A DNA stretch of 64,000 nucleotides, taken from the NCBI RefSeq assembly GCF_017353255.1, contig NZ_JAFMYU010000023.1:55183-119182 (forward strand), given 5' to 3'. Under the pieces are notes generated by a model, which saw nothing but the letters and a program-made list of their open reading frames with translations, had not been told where the DNA came from and ran no database searches. The position numbers and the translations under genes are program-made. Below are positions 36,601 to 45,800 of this stretch, one piece after another; the first letter of the stretch is position 1, and the number at the start of each line of letters is the position of its first letter. The DNA is from Fibrella aquatilis (GTDB taxonomy: Bacteria; Bacteroidota; Bacteroidia; Cytophagales; Spirosomataceae).

Positions 36601-39600
36601 ATGACTCTGATTCGCTACTTATCACGCCTCATGCCGGTTATCCTATCTGCTTTTTTGGGCCTGGCAGGCACTGTACACGCACAAAATCGAATCCTGACGG
36701 GCCGCGTTACCGATGCCGGCGATAACAAAGGACTGCCCGGTGTGAACGTGTTGATAAAAGGGAGTGCGGTTGGTACCACCACCAATACTGAGGGCAATTT
36801 TCAACTGAACCTGCCTAATGGGGCCACCACGCTTGTCTTCTCATCGGTGGGCTATACCGCCCAGGAAACCGCTATCGGCAACAGCAGCGTACTCAACATA
36901 ACCCTTCAGGCCGATACCCGCTCGTTGAACGAAGTGGTGGTGGTAGGCTATGGCCAAAAAAACAGCCGCAAACTGACCGAATCCATCGGTACGGTGCAGG
37001 CCAAAGACATCACGCGCCTGCCCGTGGCCTCGCCCGAAGCCGCCATCCAGGGGCGCGTTTCCGGGGTGCAGATCACCAACGTAGACGGTACGCCCGGCGG
37101 TCCGGTGGCCATCCGAATCCGGGGTGTGAGCACGGTGGGCAATAACCAGCCCCTGTTTGTGGTGGATGGCGTGCCCATTGGCGATGGTACCGGCAACCAG
37201 ATTAACCCGGCCGACATTGAAAATATTTCAGTACTGAAAGATGCGTCGTCGGCCTCTATTTATGGTTTGCGGGCTTCCAACGGGGTCATTCTGATTACCA
37301 CCAAGCGCGGCAAATCGGGCAAACCCCGCGTGAACTTCGATGTGTATTCGGGCGTGCAGAACTTCCCGAAATTTTACGAGATGAACAGCACCGCCCAGTA
37401 CGTGGCCCTGGCGCAGGAGAGTTTCGACAATGCCAACAACCAAAGCGGAGCCAAACCCGGCACGTCAGATTTTCTACAGTTACCTACTGATTTGCGGCCC
37501 GGTGGCAAACTGCTCGGCATCGACAACCGCGAGGTTTGGCGCGATGCTGTAGTACAACGTAACGCCCCCATCACCAACTACAACCTCTCGCTGTCGGGGG
37601 GCAATGAAAACTCCAACTACTTTGTGTCGGCGGGGTTGTTTCAGCAGAAGTCGATGGTAAAAAAGTGGGATTTGACCCGCTATTCGTTCCGTATCAACAG
37701 CGATCACCGGGTGGGTAAACGCCTGAAAATAGGGCAAGCCCTGACTATTGCCTATGCTCAAACCGAACGCGGCAGCAACGCGGGTGGTGACGGTTTTTTG
37801 TATTCGGCCTCGGCCACGATGCCCCCGTTTTTTAGCTATCGCGACGAGAACAATTCCATACCCGGCAATCGCTACGGCTATTCGGGCAATGCGAGCGTGG
37901 CGGGCTTGATCATTCTCAACACGCCAGGCATCAATCAGGTAGTAACCAGCACCGACCGCTCGTTGCGGTTACTGGGCAATCTCTACGGCGAACTCGAACT
38001 CATCAAAGGGCTAAAGCTCCGGTCGGTGGCGGCGTTGGATTTTGGCACCTCGCGCAATACGAGCTGGCAACCCGGCTACACCCTCGCCGAACTTGGTCAG
38101 GAGCGCAATACCAACGGCTACAACGATTCGCGGGGCGAAGGTGTGCAACAAGTGTTTACCAACACGCTGAATTATGACGGCGTGTTTGGGAGCCATACCA
38201 TCAATGCTGTGGCCGGGATGGAATACCAGCAAATTCAGGGTAACAACCTGAGCTATAGCGGGGCCAATTACAGCAGCACCGATCCCAATTTTTACCAGAG
38301 CATCCGCAACCAGCAGGGCAATTCCGATGGTAAGGGTGGGTTTGTGTTCAACAATGCGGGTTCGGGGCTGTATCAACGGGCTTATTTCGCCTACTTCGGG
38401 CGGGTCAGCTACGATTATAAAGACAAATACCTCGTTACGGCTACGGCCCGCTACGACATGTCGTCGAACTTCGCGCCTGAAAACCGCGCCCGTCTGTTTC
38501 CGGCCATATCGGCCGCCTGGCGCATCTCGAACGAAGACTTTTTCAAGAACAAGCTGCCTTTCATCACCGACCTGAAACTGCGCGGTAGCTGGGGGCAGTT
38601 GGGCAACGACCGCATCGGCCTCGATTTCCCCTACGTGGCCCGCGTGTCGCAATATCCGTGGTACACCATCGGGGCGGCCCAAACCACGCTGAAAGGGTCC
38701 GGGGTGCCCGCCCTGATCAACCGTGCGCTGCGCTGGGAGGTAAACGAAAGCATCGACGCGGGCTTCGACGTGACGTTTTTTGGCAAGCTGAACGTGCTGG
38801 CCACCTATTATAACCGGGATACCAAAGACTTTTTGTACAGTCTGCCGGTGAATCTTACGTCGGGCTTCGAGAATATTCCGGTAAACCTGGGGCAGGTGAA
38901 TAACCGGGGTATCGAACTGGAAACCAGCTACCGGACCACCCTCGGCAAGGGCGCCACCATTGAACTCTTTGGCAACATCACCACCATTAGAAACCGGCTG
39001 GTAGCCCTGGCGCCGGGCGTGCAGGAGTTTATCAACAGCGATTACCGCACGGCAGTGGGCTTTCCCATCGGCTATTTCTATGGCTACAGAACGCTCGGGA
39101 TTTACCAGAATAGCGCCGCTACCGACAAAGCCATTCCCGACAAACGGGCCAACGATAAAAAACCCGTGCCGGGCGACGTGATTTTTGAGGACAACAACGG
39201 CCCCGGCAAAGATGGGGAGTTGTTCAGCGGTGCTCCCGATGGCAAAATCGATGTGGAAGACCGCACGTTTCTGGGTAAAACGATCCCCGATTTCTTTTAT
39301 GGCTTTGGGGTTAACGCGGGCTGGAAAGGGTTCGATCTGAGCTTGCTGTTTCAGGGCGTAGCGGGTGCCAGCGTCTATAATCAGTTTCGGCAGGGGGGCG
39401 AAAACCTGGGCGGTGTTGGCCGTAATCAGCTGGCCTCAACGGCCAACCGCTGGCGGGGCGAAGGCACGAGCAGCGAGATGCCCCGCGCCACAGCCAACGA
39501 CCAGAATAACAACGGGCGGTTTTCAGACCGCTGGGTAGAAGACGCCAGTTTCCTGCGGTTCAAAAACGTGCAGCTTGGCTACAGCCTGCCCCGCGTATTG

Positions 39601-39798
39601 CTCGACAAGATAAAAGTGTTTCAGGGCGCACGCGTGTATATGGCCGCGACCAACTTGTTTCGTATCACCAAATACCAAGGGCTTGACCCTGAAGTGGTTA
39701 GCTTCGGAAATCCGGCTTCCCAACTGTTTGCCGGCACCGATCCTGGCAATATTCCGCAGCCCGTTACGGTACAGCTTGGCGCTAACCTGACCTTCTAA
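36601..39798 (+). CDS. SusC/RagA-family TonB-dependent receptor (no STN domain)
   Basis: 1065 residues. Signal peptide to about residue 28 (GTVHAQ). Carboxypeptidase-D-like domain about 30-115 (LTGRVTDAGDNKGLPGVNVL), plug about 118-235 (NEVVVVGYGQKNSRK ... NPADIENISVLKDASSASIY), then the 22-strand-type barrel to the C-terminal Phe (LGANLTF). Unlike the receptor at 1550-4942 it lacks the STN signalling domain, so it should not signal through a FecR/sigma pair; control by the GntR-type or hybrid two-component regulators nearby is more likely. The SusD partner follows after 24 nt. Function: outer-membrane uptake of glycan fragments. Confidence 0.95.
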   Translation: MTLIRYLSRLMPVILSAFLGLAGTVHAQNRILTGRVTDAGDNKGLPGVNVLIKGSAVGTTTNTEGNFQLNLPNGATTLVFSSVGYTAQETAIGNSSVLNITLQADTRSLNEVVVVGYGQKNSRKLTESIGTVQAKDITRLPVASPEAAIQGRVSGVQITNVDGTPGGPVAIRIRGVSTVGNNQPLFVVDGVPIGDGTGNQINPADIENISVLKDASSASIYGLRASNGVILITTKRGKSGKPRVNFDVYSGVQNFPKFYEMNSTAQYVALAQESFDNANNQSGAKPGTSDFLQLPTDLRPGGKLLGIDNREVWRDAVVQRNAPITNYNLSLSGGNENSNYFVSAGLFQQKSMVKKWDLTRYSFRINSDHRVGKRLKIGQALTIAYAQTERGSNAGGDGFLYSASATMPPFFSYRDENNSIPGNRYGYSGNASVAGLIILNTPGINQVVTSTDRSLRLLGNLYGELELIKGLKLRSVAALDFGTSRNTSWQPGYTLAELGQERNTNGYNDSRGEGVQQVFTNTLNYDGVFGSHTINAVAGMEYQQIQGNNLSYSGANYSSTDPNFYQSIRNQQGNSDGKGGFVFNNAGSGLYQRAYFAYFGRVSYDYKDKYLVTATARYDMSSNFAPENRARLFPAISAAWRISNEDFFKNKLPFITDLKLRGSWGQLGNDRIGLDFPYVARVSQYPWYTIGAAQTTLKGSGVPALINRALRWEVNESIDAGFDVTFFGKLNVLATYYNRDTKDFLYSLPVNLTSGFENIPVNLGQVNNRGIELETSYRTTLGKGATIELFGNITTIRNRLVALAPGVQEFINSDYRTAVGFPIGYFYGYRTLGIYQNSAATDKAIPDKRANDKKPVPGDVIFEDNNGPGKDGELFSGAPDGKIDVEDRTFLGKTIPDFFYGFGVNAGWKGFDLSLLFQGVAGASVYNQFRQGGENLGGVGRNQLASTANRWRGEGTSSEMPRATANDQNNNGRFSDRWVEDASFLRFKNVQLGYSLPRVLLDKIKVFQGARVYMAATNLFRITKYQGLDPEVVSFGNPASQLFAGTDPGNIPQPVTVQLGANLTF

Positions 39799-39822
39799 GG
39801 ACATAATCACCTGAAAAAAATC

Positions 39823-41430
39823 ATGAAAAAACGACTTATATCGCTGTCACTCACCCTGTTGTTGTTTGGGAGCCTGTTCACGCAGTGCGAACAGAAACTA
39901 AACCTCTCTCCGCTGGGTACGCTCGATGAGCAAACGTTTTACCAATCGGAAAACGACTTCAAAGGGGCCGTGCTACTGGCTTATTCAGCCCTGCTCAACT
40001 ACACCTATGAGCAATTTGACGGAGGTGGCTGGTTTCAGGGCGTACTCCTCCCCGACGACGACACCACGGCCCCTAACAACTCGACCAATCCGCTGGAATT
40101 TTTCAACTGGACATCCACCGACGGGCAATGGCGGGCGTTGTGGCAAACAACGTACAAAGGCGTTCAGCGGTCGAATATCATTTTGGAAAAGCTGCCACAG
40201 GCCAAGTCCATGTCCGATTCGCTGAAGAAATCGTATGAGGGCGAAGCACGGTTTTTGCGTGCCTACTACAATTTTTTCCTGGCTATTCATTTCGGCCCGG
40301 CCCCGCTAATCGACAAAACACCCCGCGCCCTGGAAGAAACCCGCGCCGCCAGCTCCACGCCGGGCCAGTTGTGGGATGCTGTCATTGCCGATTTGCGCGT
40401 AGCGAAGTCCAACCTGCCCGCCAAACGCGACGATGCCAACCTGGGCCGGGCCACGAGCGGTGCCGCGCAGGCGTTGCTGGGCAAGGCCCTGCTGTTTCGC
40501 GCACAGTGGGAAAACAAACCTGAATTCTATACCCAGGCCGCTGCTGAGTTTCAGGGGTTGGTGGGCCGCTACACGCTCATGAAGGCTTACCAGGACAACT
40601 TCGTGGTGAGGTCGGAAAACAACGCCGAGTCCATTTTTGAAATTCAGATGGGCATCGGCGGCTTCAACCCCTGGGTAGCTCCCGATGCCGACTTCGTGTC
40701 GGGTGGCGGCGATTGGGCGGCTGGTACGGGTAGGCTTATTTACTTCCGGGCAGCATGCGGCTTGAACCCGGATGATTGCGCGCCCGGAGCCAATGGCAAA
40801 GGCTACGGGCAGGTTCAGATTACAACCTCCATGCAACGCGAATTCGAGAAGGGTGACCCCCGCCGGGCGGCTACTATCTTCATTGATGGCGATGCCTTTA
40901 ACACCGGCGACAATATCGACGGCTCTCAGAAATGGGTATTCAAAGGGGCGTACTCGGCAACGGGTTCATCGCCCGCCAAGTACGTGCTGGGCGACAACAA
41001 CATTGATTTCCGTTCGAATCTGAGCGTGAACAACGAGCGTGTAATTCGGTACGCCGACGTGTTGCTGATGCTGGCCGAGTGCAAAATTCTGGGTCCTGCC
41101 AAAGATTTTGCCGGAGCCGCCGCCCTTATTAATCAGGTACGCAGGCGGGCCGACGCCACGGCTAAAATCCTGCCCGACGTGAAAGTGGGCACCGAAGCCG
41201 AGTTGTTTACGGCGTTGCGCCATGAACGCCGGGTGGAACTGGCCCTGGAGAGCCATCGCTACAACGACCTCGTGCGCTGGCACCGGGCGGGCAAAATCGA
41301 CATCAAGAAAGACGTGGATTTTGGGCGGGCACTGGCCAACACGAACTGGTCGCCCAAGAATCTGCTAAAACCCATTCCGCAAAGCGAACGCGATCTGAAC
41401 CCAGCCTTGGTGCAAAACGCCGGGTATTAA
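39823..41430 (+). CDS. SusD/RagB-family nutrient-binding lipoprotein
   Basis: 535 residues. Lipoprotein signal with cysteine at residue 22 (SLFTQCEQK). SusD hallmarks: helical TPR segments (RATSGAAQALLGKALLFRAQ, YADVLLMLAECKILG), ERRVELALESHRYNDLVRWH near the C-terminus, and the closing LKPIPQSERDLNPALVQN. It binds substrate for the SusC encoded 24 nt upstream. A strong terminator-like hairpin follows at 41461-41494, so susC-susD probably form their own transcript. The substrate is not evident from this gene alone; two GH28-type and two GH30 genes nearby suggest a pectin- or beta-glycan-like polymer. Confidence 0.94.
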   Translation: MKKRLISLSLTLLLFGSLFTQCEQKLNLSPLGTLDEQTFYQSENDFKGAVLLAYSALLNYTYEQFDGGGWFQGVLLPDDDTTAPNNSTNPLEFFNWTSTDGQWRALWQTTYKGVQRSNIILEKLPQAKSMSDSLKKSYEGEARFLRAYYNFFLAIHFGPAPLIDKTPRALEETRAASSTPGQLWDAVIADLRVAKSNLPAKRDDANLGRATSGAAQALLGKALLFRAQWENKPEFYTQAAAEFQGLVGRYTLMKAYQDNFVVRSENNAESIFEIQMGIGGFNPWVAPDADFVSGGGDWAAGTGRLIYFRAACGLNPDDCAPGANGKGYGQVQITTSMQREFEKGDPRRAATIFIDGDAFNTGDNIDGSQKWVFKGAYSATGSSPAKYVLGDNNIDFRSNLSVNNERVIRYADVLLMLAECKILGPAKDFAGAAALINQVRRRADATAKILPDVKVGTEAELFTALRHERRVELALESHRYNDLVRWHRAGKIDIKKDVDFGRALANTNWSPKNLLKPIPQSERDLNPALVQNAGY

Positions 41431-41460
41431 GAAACTACACATTATGGGTTAGATTATGTA

Positions 41461-41494
41461 CCAAATGACCAGATTTCTGGTCATTTGGTCTTTT
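41461..41494 (+). terminator. Rho-independent terminator after second susD
   Basis: CCAAATGACCAGA (41461-41473) and TCTGGTCATTTGG (41476-41488) form a perfect 13-bp stem with a TT loop, followed by TCTTTT. It starts 30 nt after the susD stop, the expected place for termination of the susCD transcript. With only two central unpaired bases the actual hairpin loop will open a few pairs. Confidence 0.75.
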
Positions 41495-41507
41495 GGGGCA
41501 GCCAGTA

Positions 41508-41540
41508 GACGGATTTGTACTGGTTTTTGCTGAATCCGTC
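41508..41540. promoter_or_regulatory. Inverted repeat with shared half-site upstream of GntR-type regulator
   Basis: GACGGATT (41508-41515) is mirrored by AATCCGTC (41533-41540). Between them 41517-41529 reads GTACTGGTTTTTG, a 12/13 match to the right half of the dyad at the second susC start. It lies before the GntR-type gene, so autoregulation is possible; this is inference from similarity and position. Confidence 0.3.
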
Positions 41541-41603
41541 CAGCGCCTGTTTCAGCACTGAGATTGACATTTGTATCACTTTACCAGGAAAAATTAAAAC
41601 ACA

Positions 41604-41708
41604 ATGAATGGTAAAGGACAAGCCTGGCTACGGTGGATGGAAGTGCTGGCGTTGCTGCTACTCTTTGCCCTGTTGCTGTTTGGCTTATGGCTGGCCCTGT
41701 CGGGCTGA
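41604..41708 (+). CDS. Possible 34-residue single-span membrane peptide
   Basis: ATG 41604 to TGA 41706-41708 encodes 34 residues: a basic N-terminus (MNGKGQAWLRW) and one hydrophobic segment (MEVLALLLLFALLLFGLWLA). It is preceded by an A/G-rich stretch (CCAGGAAAAATTAAAACACA) and ends 28 nt before the regulator ATG at 41737. It may be a real small membrane protein or a leader peptide coupled to the regulator. I do not recognise a family; short hydrophobic frames can also arise by chance. Confidence 0.4.
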   Translation: MNGKGQAWLRWMEVLALLLLFALLLFGLWLALSG

Positions 41709-41736
41709 CCGCATCAATCACAAAGCTCAAATCGCT

Positions 41737-42762
41737 ATGAAATCAGACGCTACGCTACTCGACCAGAATCGGTCGCCCAAGTATTTGCAGGTGGTCAATG
41801 CCATTGTTCGTGATATTGAGAAAGGTGTCCTCTCCCTGGGCGATCAGCTGCCCTCCATAAACGAAGCCTGCGCCGCCTGGTACCTGTCGAAAGATTCGGT
41901 GAAGCGGGCCTATGAAACGCTCTACCAACAGGGTTTTATTACCTCCATCAACCGCAAAGGATTTTTCATTGCCGGGCAATCCAAACGCCACGCCCTGCGG
42001 GTGCTGATGGTGGCCGGTCAGCTTACCGACAGCGTGAAGCAACTCCACGACGCCATTACCACCAACCTCAACCGCGACGTGATCCTGGACATTTGCAGCT
42101 ACAACTACCAGCGGCAACTCCTCTGCCAGCTGCTGGGCAAGCACCTGGGCGACTACCATTACTTTGTACTGATGCCCCACCTCGTTGGGCAGGACCCTGC
42201 CACCCTGCAATGCCTGCGGAATGTACCCGGTCAGCAACTGATCCTGATTGGCAACCAGTGGCAGGATGTCCTACAGCACGGCCACCAGTTGCGGTTTGGT
42301 GGTGAAACAGCCCTCTACGAAGCCCTGCAAAGCAAGCTGAGCACCCTGCGTAAATACAGCCGCCTGAACCTGATACTGCCCGAACACGACTGCTTCGACG
42401 CCGAATCGATCCGGGCATTTCAGCGGTTTTGTATAACGTATCAATTTGATTTTCAGCTGATTGACGAACTTTTGGAAGCCGACATGCAGAGCCACGAGGC
42501 CTACTTCGTGGCCGACAGCCGCCACCTGATCGCCCTGGTCGACTATAGTCAGCGCAGTGGGCTACAGTTGGGGCAGGACCTGGGCATCGTGAGCTTTGTG
42601 GAAAACGAATATACCCGCCTGCTGGCAGGCGGCGTATCGGTCATTGCGCACCCGTCGGCCGCCATGGGGCGGCTGGTGGCGCAAATTCTGAGTGGCCAGC
42701 CCAGTGCCTGTACCACTCCCCACTCCCTCCCCCTGCAACTCCAGTTTCGGGCCTCCTGCTAA
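41737..42762 (+). CDS. GntR-family transcriptional regulator with LacI/PBP-like sugar-sensor domain
   Basis: 341 residues from ATG 41737; a longer frame from 41608 reads through the small-peptide region and is not protein-like. A GntR winged helix covers about 10-75 (PKYLQVVNAIVRDIEKGVLS; GDQLPSINEACAAWYLSKDS; GFITSINRKGFFI). The remainder (about 80-341) resembles a periplasmic-binding-protein/LacI-type sensor (VLMVAGQLTD, YHYFVLMPHLVG, DLGIVSFVENEYTRLLAGGV). This class in Bacteroidota usually senses a sugar released by the neighbouring uptake operon. Placement between susCD and the ASPIC/GH28 pair, and the shared half-site at 36583-36595 and 41517-41529, make it the likely local regulator. 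Confidence 0.87.
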   Translation: MKSDATLLDQNRSPKYLQVVNAIVRDIEKGVLSLGDQLPSINEACAAWYLSKDSVKRAYETLYQQGFITSINRKGFFIAGQSKRHALRVLMVAGQLTDSVKQLHDAITTNLNRDVILDICSYNYQRQLLCQLLGKHLGDYHYFVLMPHLVGQDPATLQCLRNVPGQQLILIGNQWQDVLQHGHQLRFGGETALYEALQSKLSTLRKYSRLNLILPEHDCFDAESIRAFQRFCITYQFDFQLIDELLEADMQSHEAYFVADSRHLIALVDYSQRSGLQLGQDLGIVSFVENEYTRLLAGGVSVIAHPSAAMGRLVAQILSGQPSACTTPHSLPLQLQFRASC

Positions 42763-42776
42763 CGGGGGTTTGAAGG

Positions 42777-42878
42777 GTTTGTGGTTAGTCGTTTGTGGGT
42801 TGGTCGTTGTCACTCGGCTGGAGCCGGGGGCGCCCAGCCAAGCGACAACGACCAACCCACAAACGACTAACCACAAAC
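42777..42878. repeat. 35-bp-arm perfect inverted repeat in leader of ASPIC gene
   Basis: Left arm 42777-42811 (begins GTTTGTGGTTAGTCGTTTGT) is the exact reverse complement of right arm 42844-42878, with a 32-nt spacer that itself contains GGCTGG/CCAGCC. It fills most of the 134-nt gap between the GntR-type gene and the next ASPIC gene and ends 18 nt before that gene's ATG. No T-run follows. As RNA it would form a very stable hairpin close to the ribosome-binding site. Confidence 0.9.
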
Positions 42879-42896
42879 TACCCCTTCCCCCTTGCC

Positions 42897-45800
42897 ATGA
42901 AAACGTACCTGTTTATGAGTTTGGGCGCGGCGCTGATTGGTCTGACGGGCTGGCTGGCTAGCCGGGGCCATAGCGACACGCTCTTTGCGCGGGTACCCTC
43001 CGCACAGACGGGCATCACGTTTGCCAACGTGCTCACCGAAACCGATTCGCTCAACGCGCTTACCTTCGAGTACATGTATAACGGGGCGGGTGTGGGGGTG
43101 GGCGACTTCAATCGCGACGGCCTCGCCGACCTGTATTTTGCTGGTAATCAGGTGACGAGCCGACTGTATCTGAACCAGACAAAGCCCGGCGGGGTGCTGC
43201 GCTTTTCTGACATTACTGCTCCCTCGAAAACCAGCACCGACAGTTGGTGTACGGGTGTTTCCGTGGCCGACGTGAATCAGGATGGCTGGCCCGATATCTA
43301 CGTTTGCGTGGCGGGCAAGACCCCAAAAACACCCCACCGCGCCAACAAACTCTTTATCAACAATGGCCTCAAAACGGGCGGCGGTATACCCACGTTTACG
43401 GAACAAGCCGAAGCGTATGGCCTGAATGATACAGGCTACAGCACACAAGCCGTCTTCTTCGATTATGACCGCGACGGTGACCTCGACTGCTACCTGCTCA
43501 CCAACGCCCTCGAACCCAGTAGCCACGCCACCGTACGCCCCAAACGCCTCAACGGCGAAGCCCCCGATACGGATCGGTTGTATGAGAATAGAGGAGGTCA
43601 TTTCATAAACGTTTCGCGGGCGGCGGGTATCCTGGCCGAGGGCTATGGGCTGGGGGTGTGCCTCAGCGATCTGGACAGCAACGGCTGGCCCGATCTGTAC
43701 TGCGCCAACGACTTCATTTCCAATGATTTGGTATGGATGAATAACGGCAATCATGCTGACAATCAGACTGTTATTCCCATTTTTCATAATCAGGCGGGGG
43801 CCATGCTGAAGCATCAGACGCACAACGCCATGGGCGTAGATATTGCCGATATCAACAACGACGCCCTGCCCGATATTGTGGTGCTCGACATGCTACCCGC
43901 CAATAATTACCGGCAGAAAATGATGCTGCCCGGGTCGAATTTCAACCGGTTTCAACTGGAAAAAGAGTTGGATTATCAGCCGCAATTCATGCGAAATACC
44001 CTGCAACTCAATCGCGGCACGGCAGCCGGGGGCGTGGCCACGTTTTCGGAAATCGGGCAGCTGGCGGGCATCGAGAAAACAGACTGGAGCTGGGCACCAC
44101 TGCTGGCCGATTTCGACAACGACGGCTGGAAAGACCTTTATATCACCAACGGCTACCGCCGCGACGTCACCAACCTCGATTTTATTGTCTTCAATCGCGA
44201 ACAGGCCTCCTTTGGCACCCTCGAAGCGCAGACCCGGCAGGCCCTGAACGAGCTGCGACGCCTGCCCGACGTAGCCATTCCGAAGTACGCCTACCGCAAC
44301 CGGGGGGCTGATCCAGCAACAGCGCTGACGTTTGAGGACGTGTCGGTGGTCTGGGGTCTCGACCAAACGGGTTTTGCCAACGGGGCCGCCTACGCCGACC
44401 TCGACAACGACGGCGACCTGGACCTGATAACCAACAACATCGACGCTGAAGCAATGGTGCTGGAAAACCGCCTCAACCAACGTACCCCTACGGCCACCCA
44501 GCCCGCACCCCACTGGCTCCGGCTCACTATAAACCCCGCGCAGGGCCTGCCCATCACCATTGGCACCAAAGTGTGGCTGTATGCCCAGGGGCAGCAACAA
44601 ATGCTCGAACTGGCCCCCGTGCGGGGGTTCGTGTCGACGGTAGAGAACAGGCTGCATTTCGGAATGGGCAGTTGTGCTCGCTACGATTCGCTAGTGATCC
44701 GGTATCCGAACGGCAAAAAGCAGGTACTCGGTCCGGGCAAGGCCAACCGGATGCTGACCGTTCCGTACAACCCCGCTGGCGACTGGTCGGCCCCGCTACC
44801 AACCACAACCCCGCTGTTTACCCAACTTTCGGACGCCGAAAGCGGACTGTCCCTAACGCACCAGGAAACCCCCGTGGTCGACTTCAACCGTACGCCGCTG
44901 CTACCCCATCAGTTCTCGCGCAATGGCCCCTACCTGGCCGTGGGCGACGTCAATGGCGATCAGCTTGACGACTTTTTCATGGGTGCCGATTTTGGCCACC
45001 CAGCCAATGTATACGTACAGCAACTAACTGATAAACAGAGAACTAATGGAAAATTTAGCCAGAAAATCCTGCCCGGTAGTGAATCCTATGAAGCCATGGG
45101 AGCCGTGTTTTTCGATGCCGACGGCGACGGCGACCAGGATCTGTATGTGGTGAGTGGGGGGAGCCGCGTGGAGGGACTATCGGATACGTATCAGGACCGG
45201 CTCTACCTGAACGATGGGCGGGGCAATTTCCAGCCCGCGCTGCAGGCCTTGCCCAACATCCAGTCGAGCGGGGCCACAGTAACAGTGGCTGATATGGACG
45301 GCGATGGCGACCTCGACCTGTTCAGGGGCGGGCGCGTGGTGCCGGGCCAATACCCCAAACCCGCACCGAGCTACCTACTCCGAAACGACAGCAAGAGTGG
45401 CCGCGCAACTTTCGCCGACGTCACCGACGGGCTGGCCCCTGGACTGCGCCACATCGGCATGGTCACCGCCGCGCTCTGGACCGACGCCGACAACGACCAC
45501 CACCCCGACCTGATGCTGGTAGGTGAATGGATGGCTCCGACCCTGTTTCGCAACACAAAAGGGCGACTCAACCGGCGGACAGTCAACGGCTTATCGAACG
45601 AAACGGGCTGGTGGTGTTCGCTGTTGGGGGCTGATATGGACGGCGACGGTGATCAGGATTATGTGGCGGGCAACCTGGGTTTGAACAGCAAATTCCGGGC
45701 ATCGGCTACCGAACCCGTGCGCGTCTTCGCTGATGATTTCGACCAGAATGGGCGGCTCGACCCTATCCTAACCCATTACCTTCAACACCAACACGTGCCC

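Noticed and set aside
42867..43823. 318-codon - strand frame across the start of the second ASPIC gene
   Set aside because: Antisense to calcium-loop repeats of the ASPIC protein, which create repetitive shadow frames.
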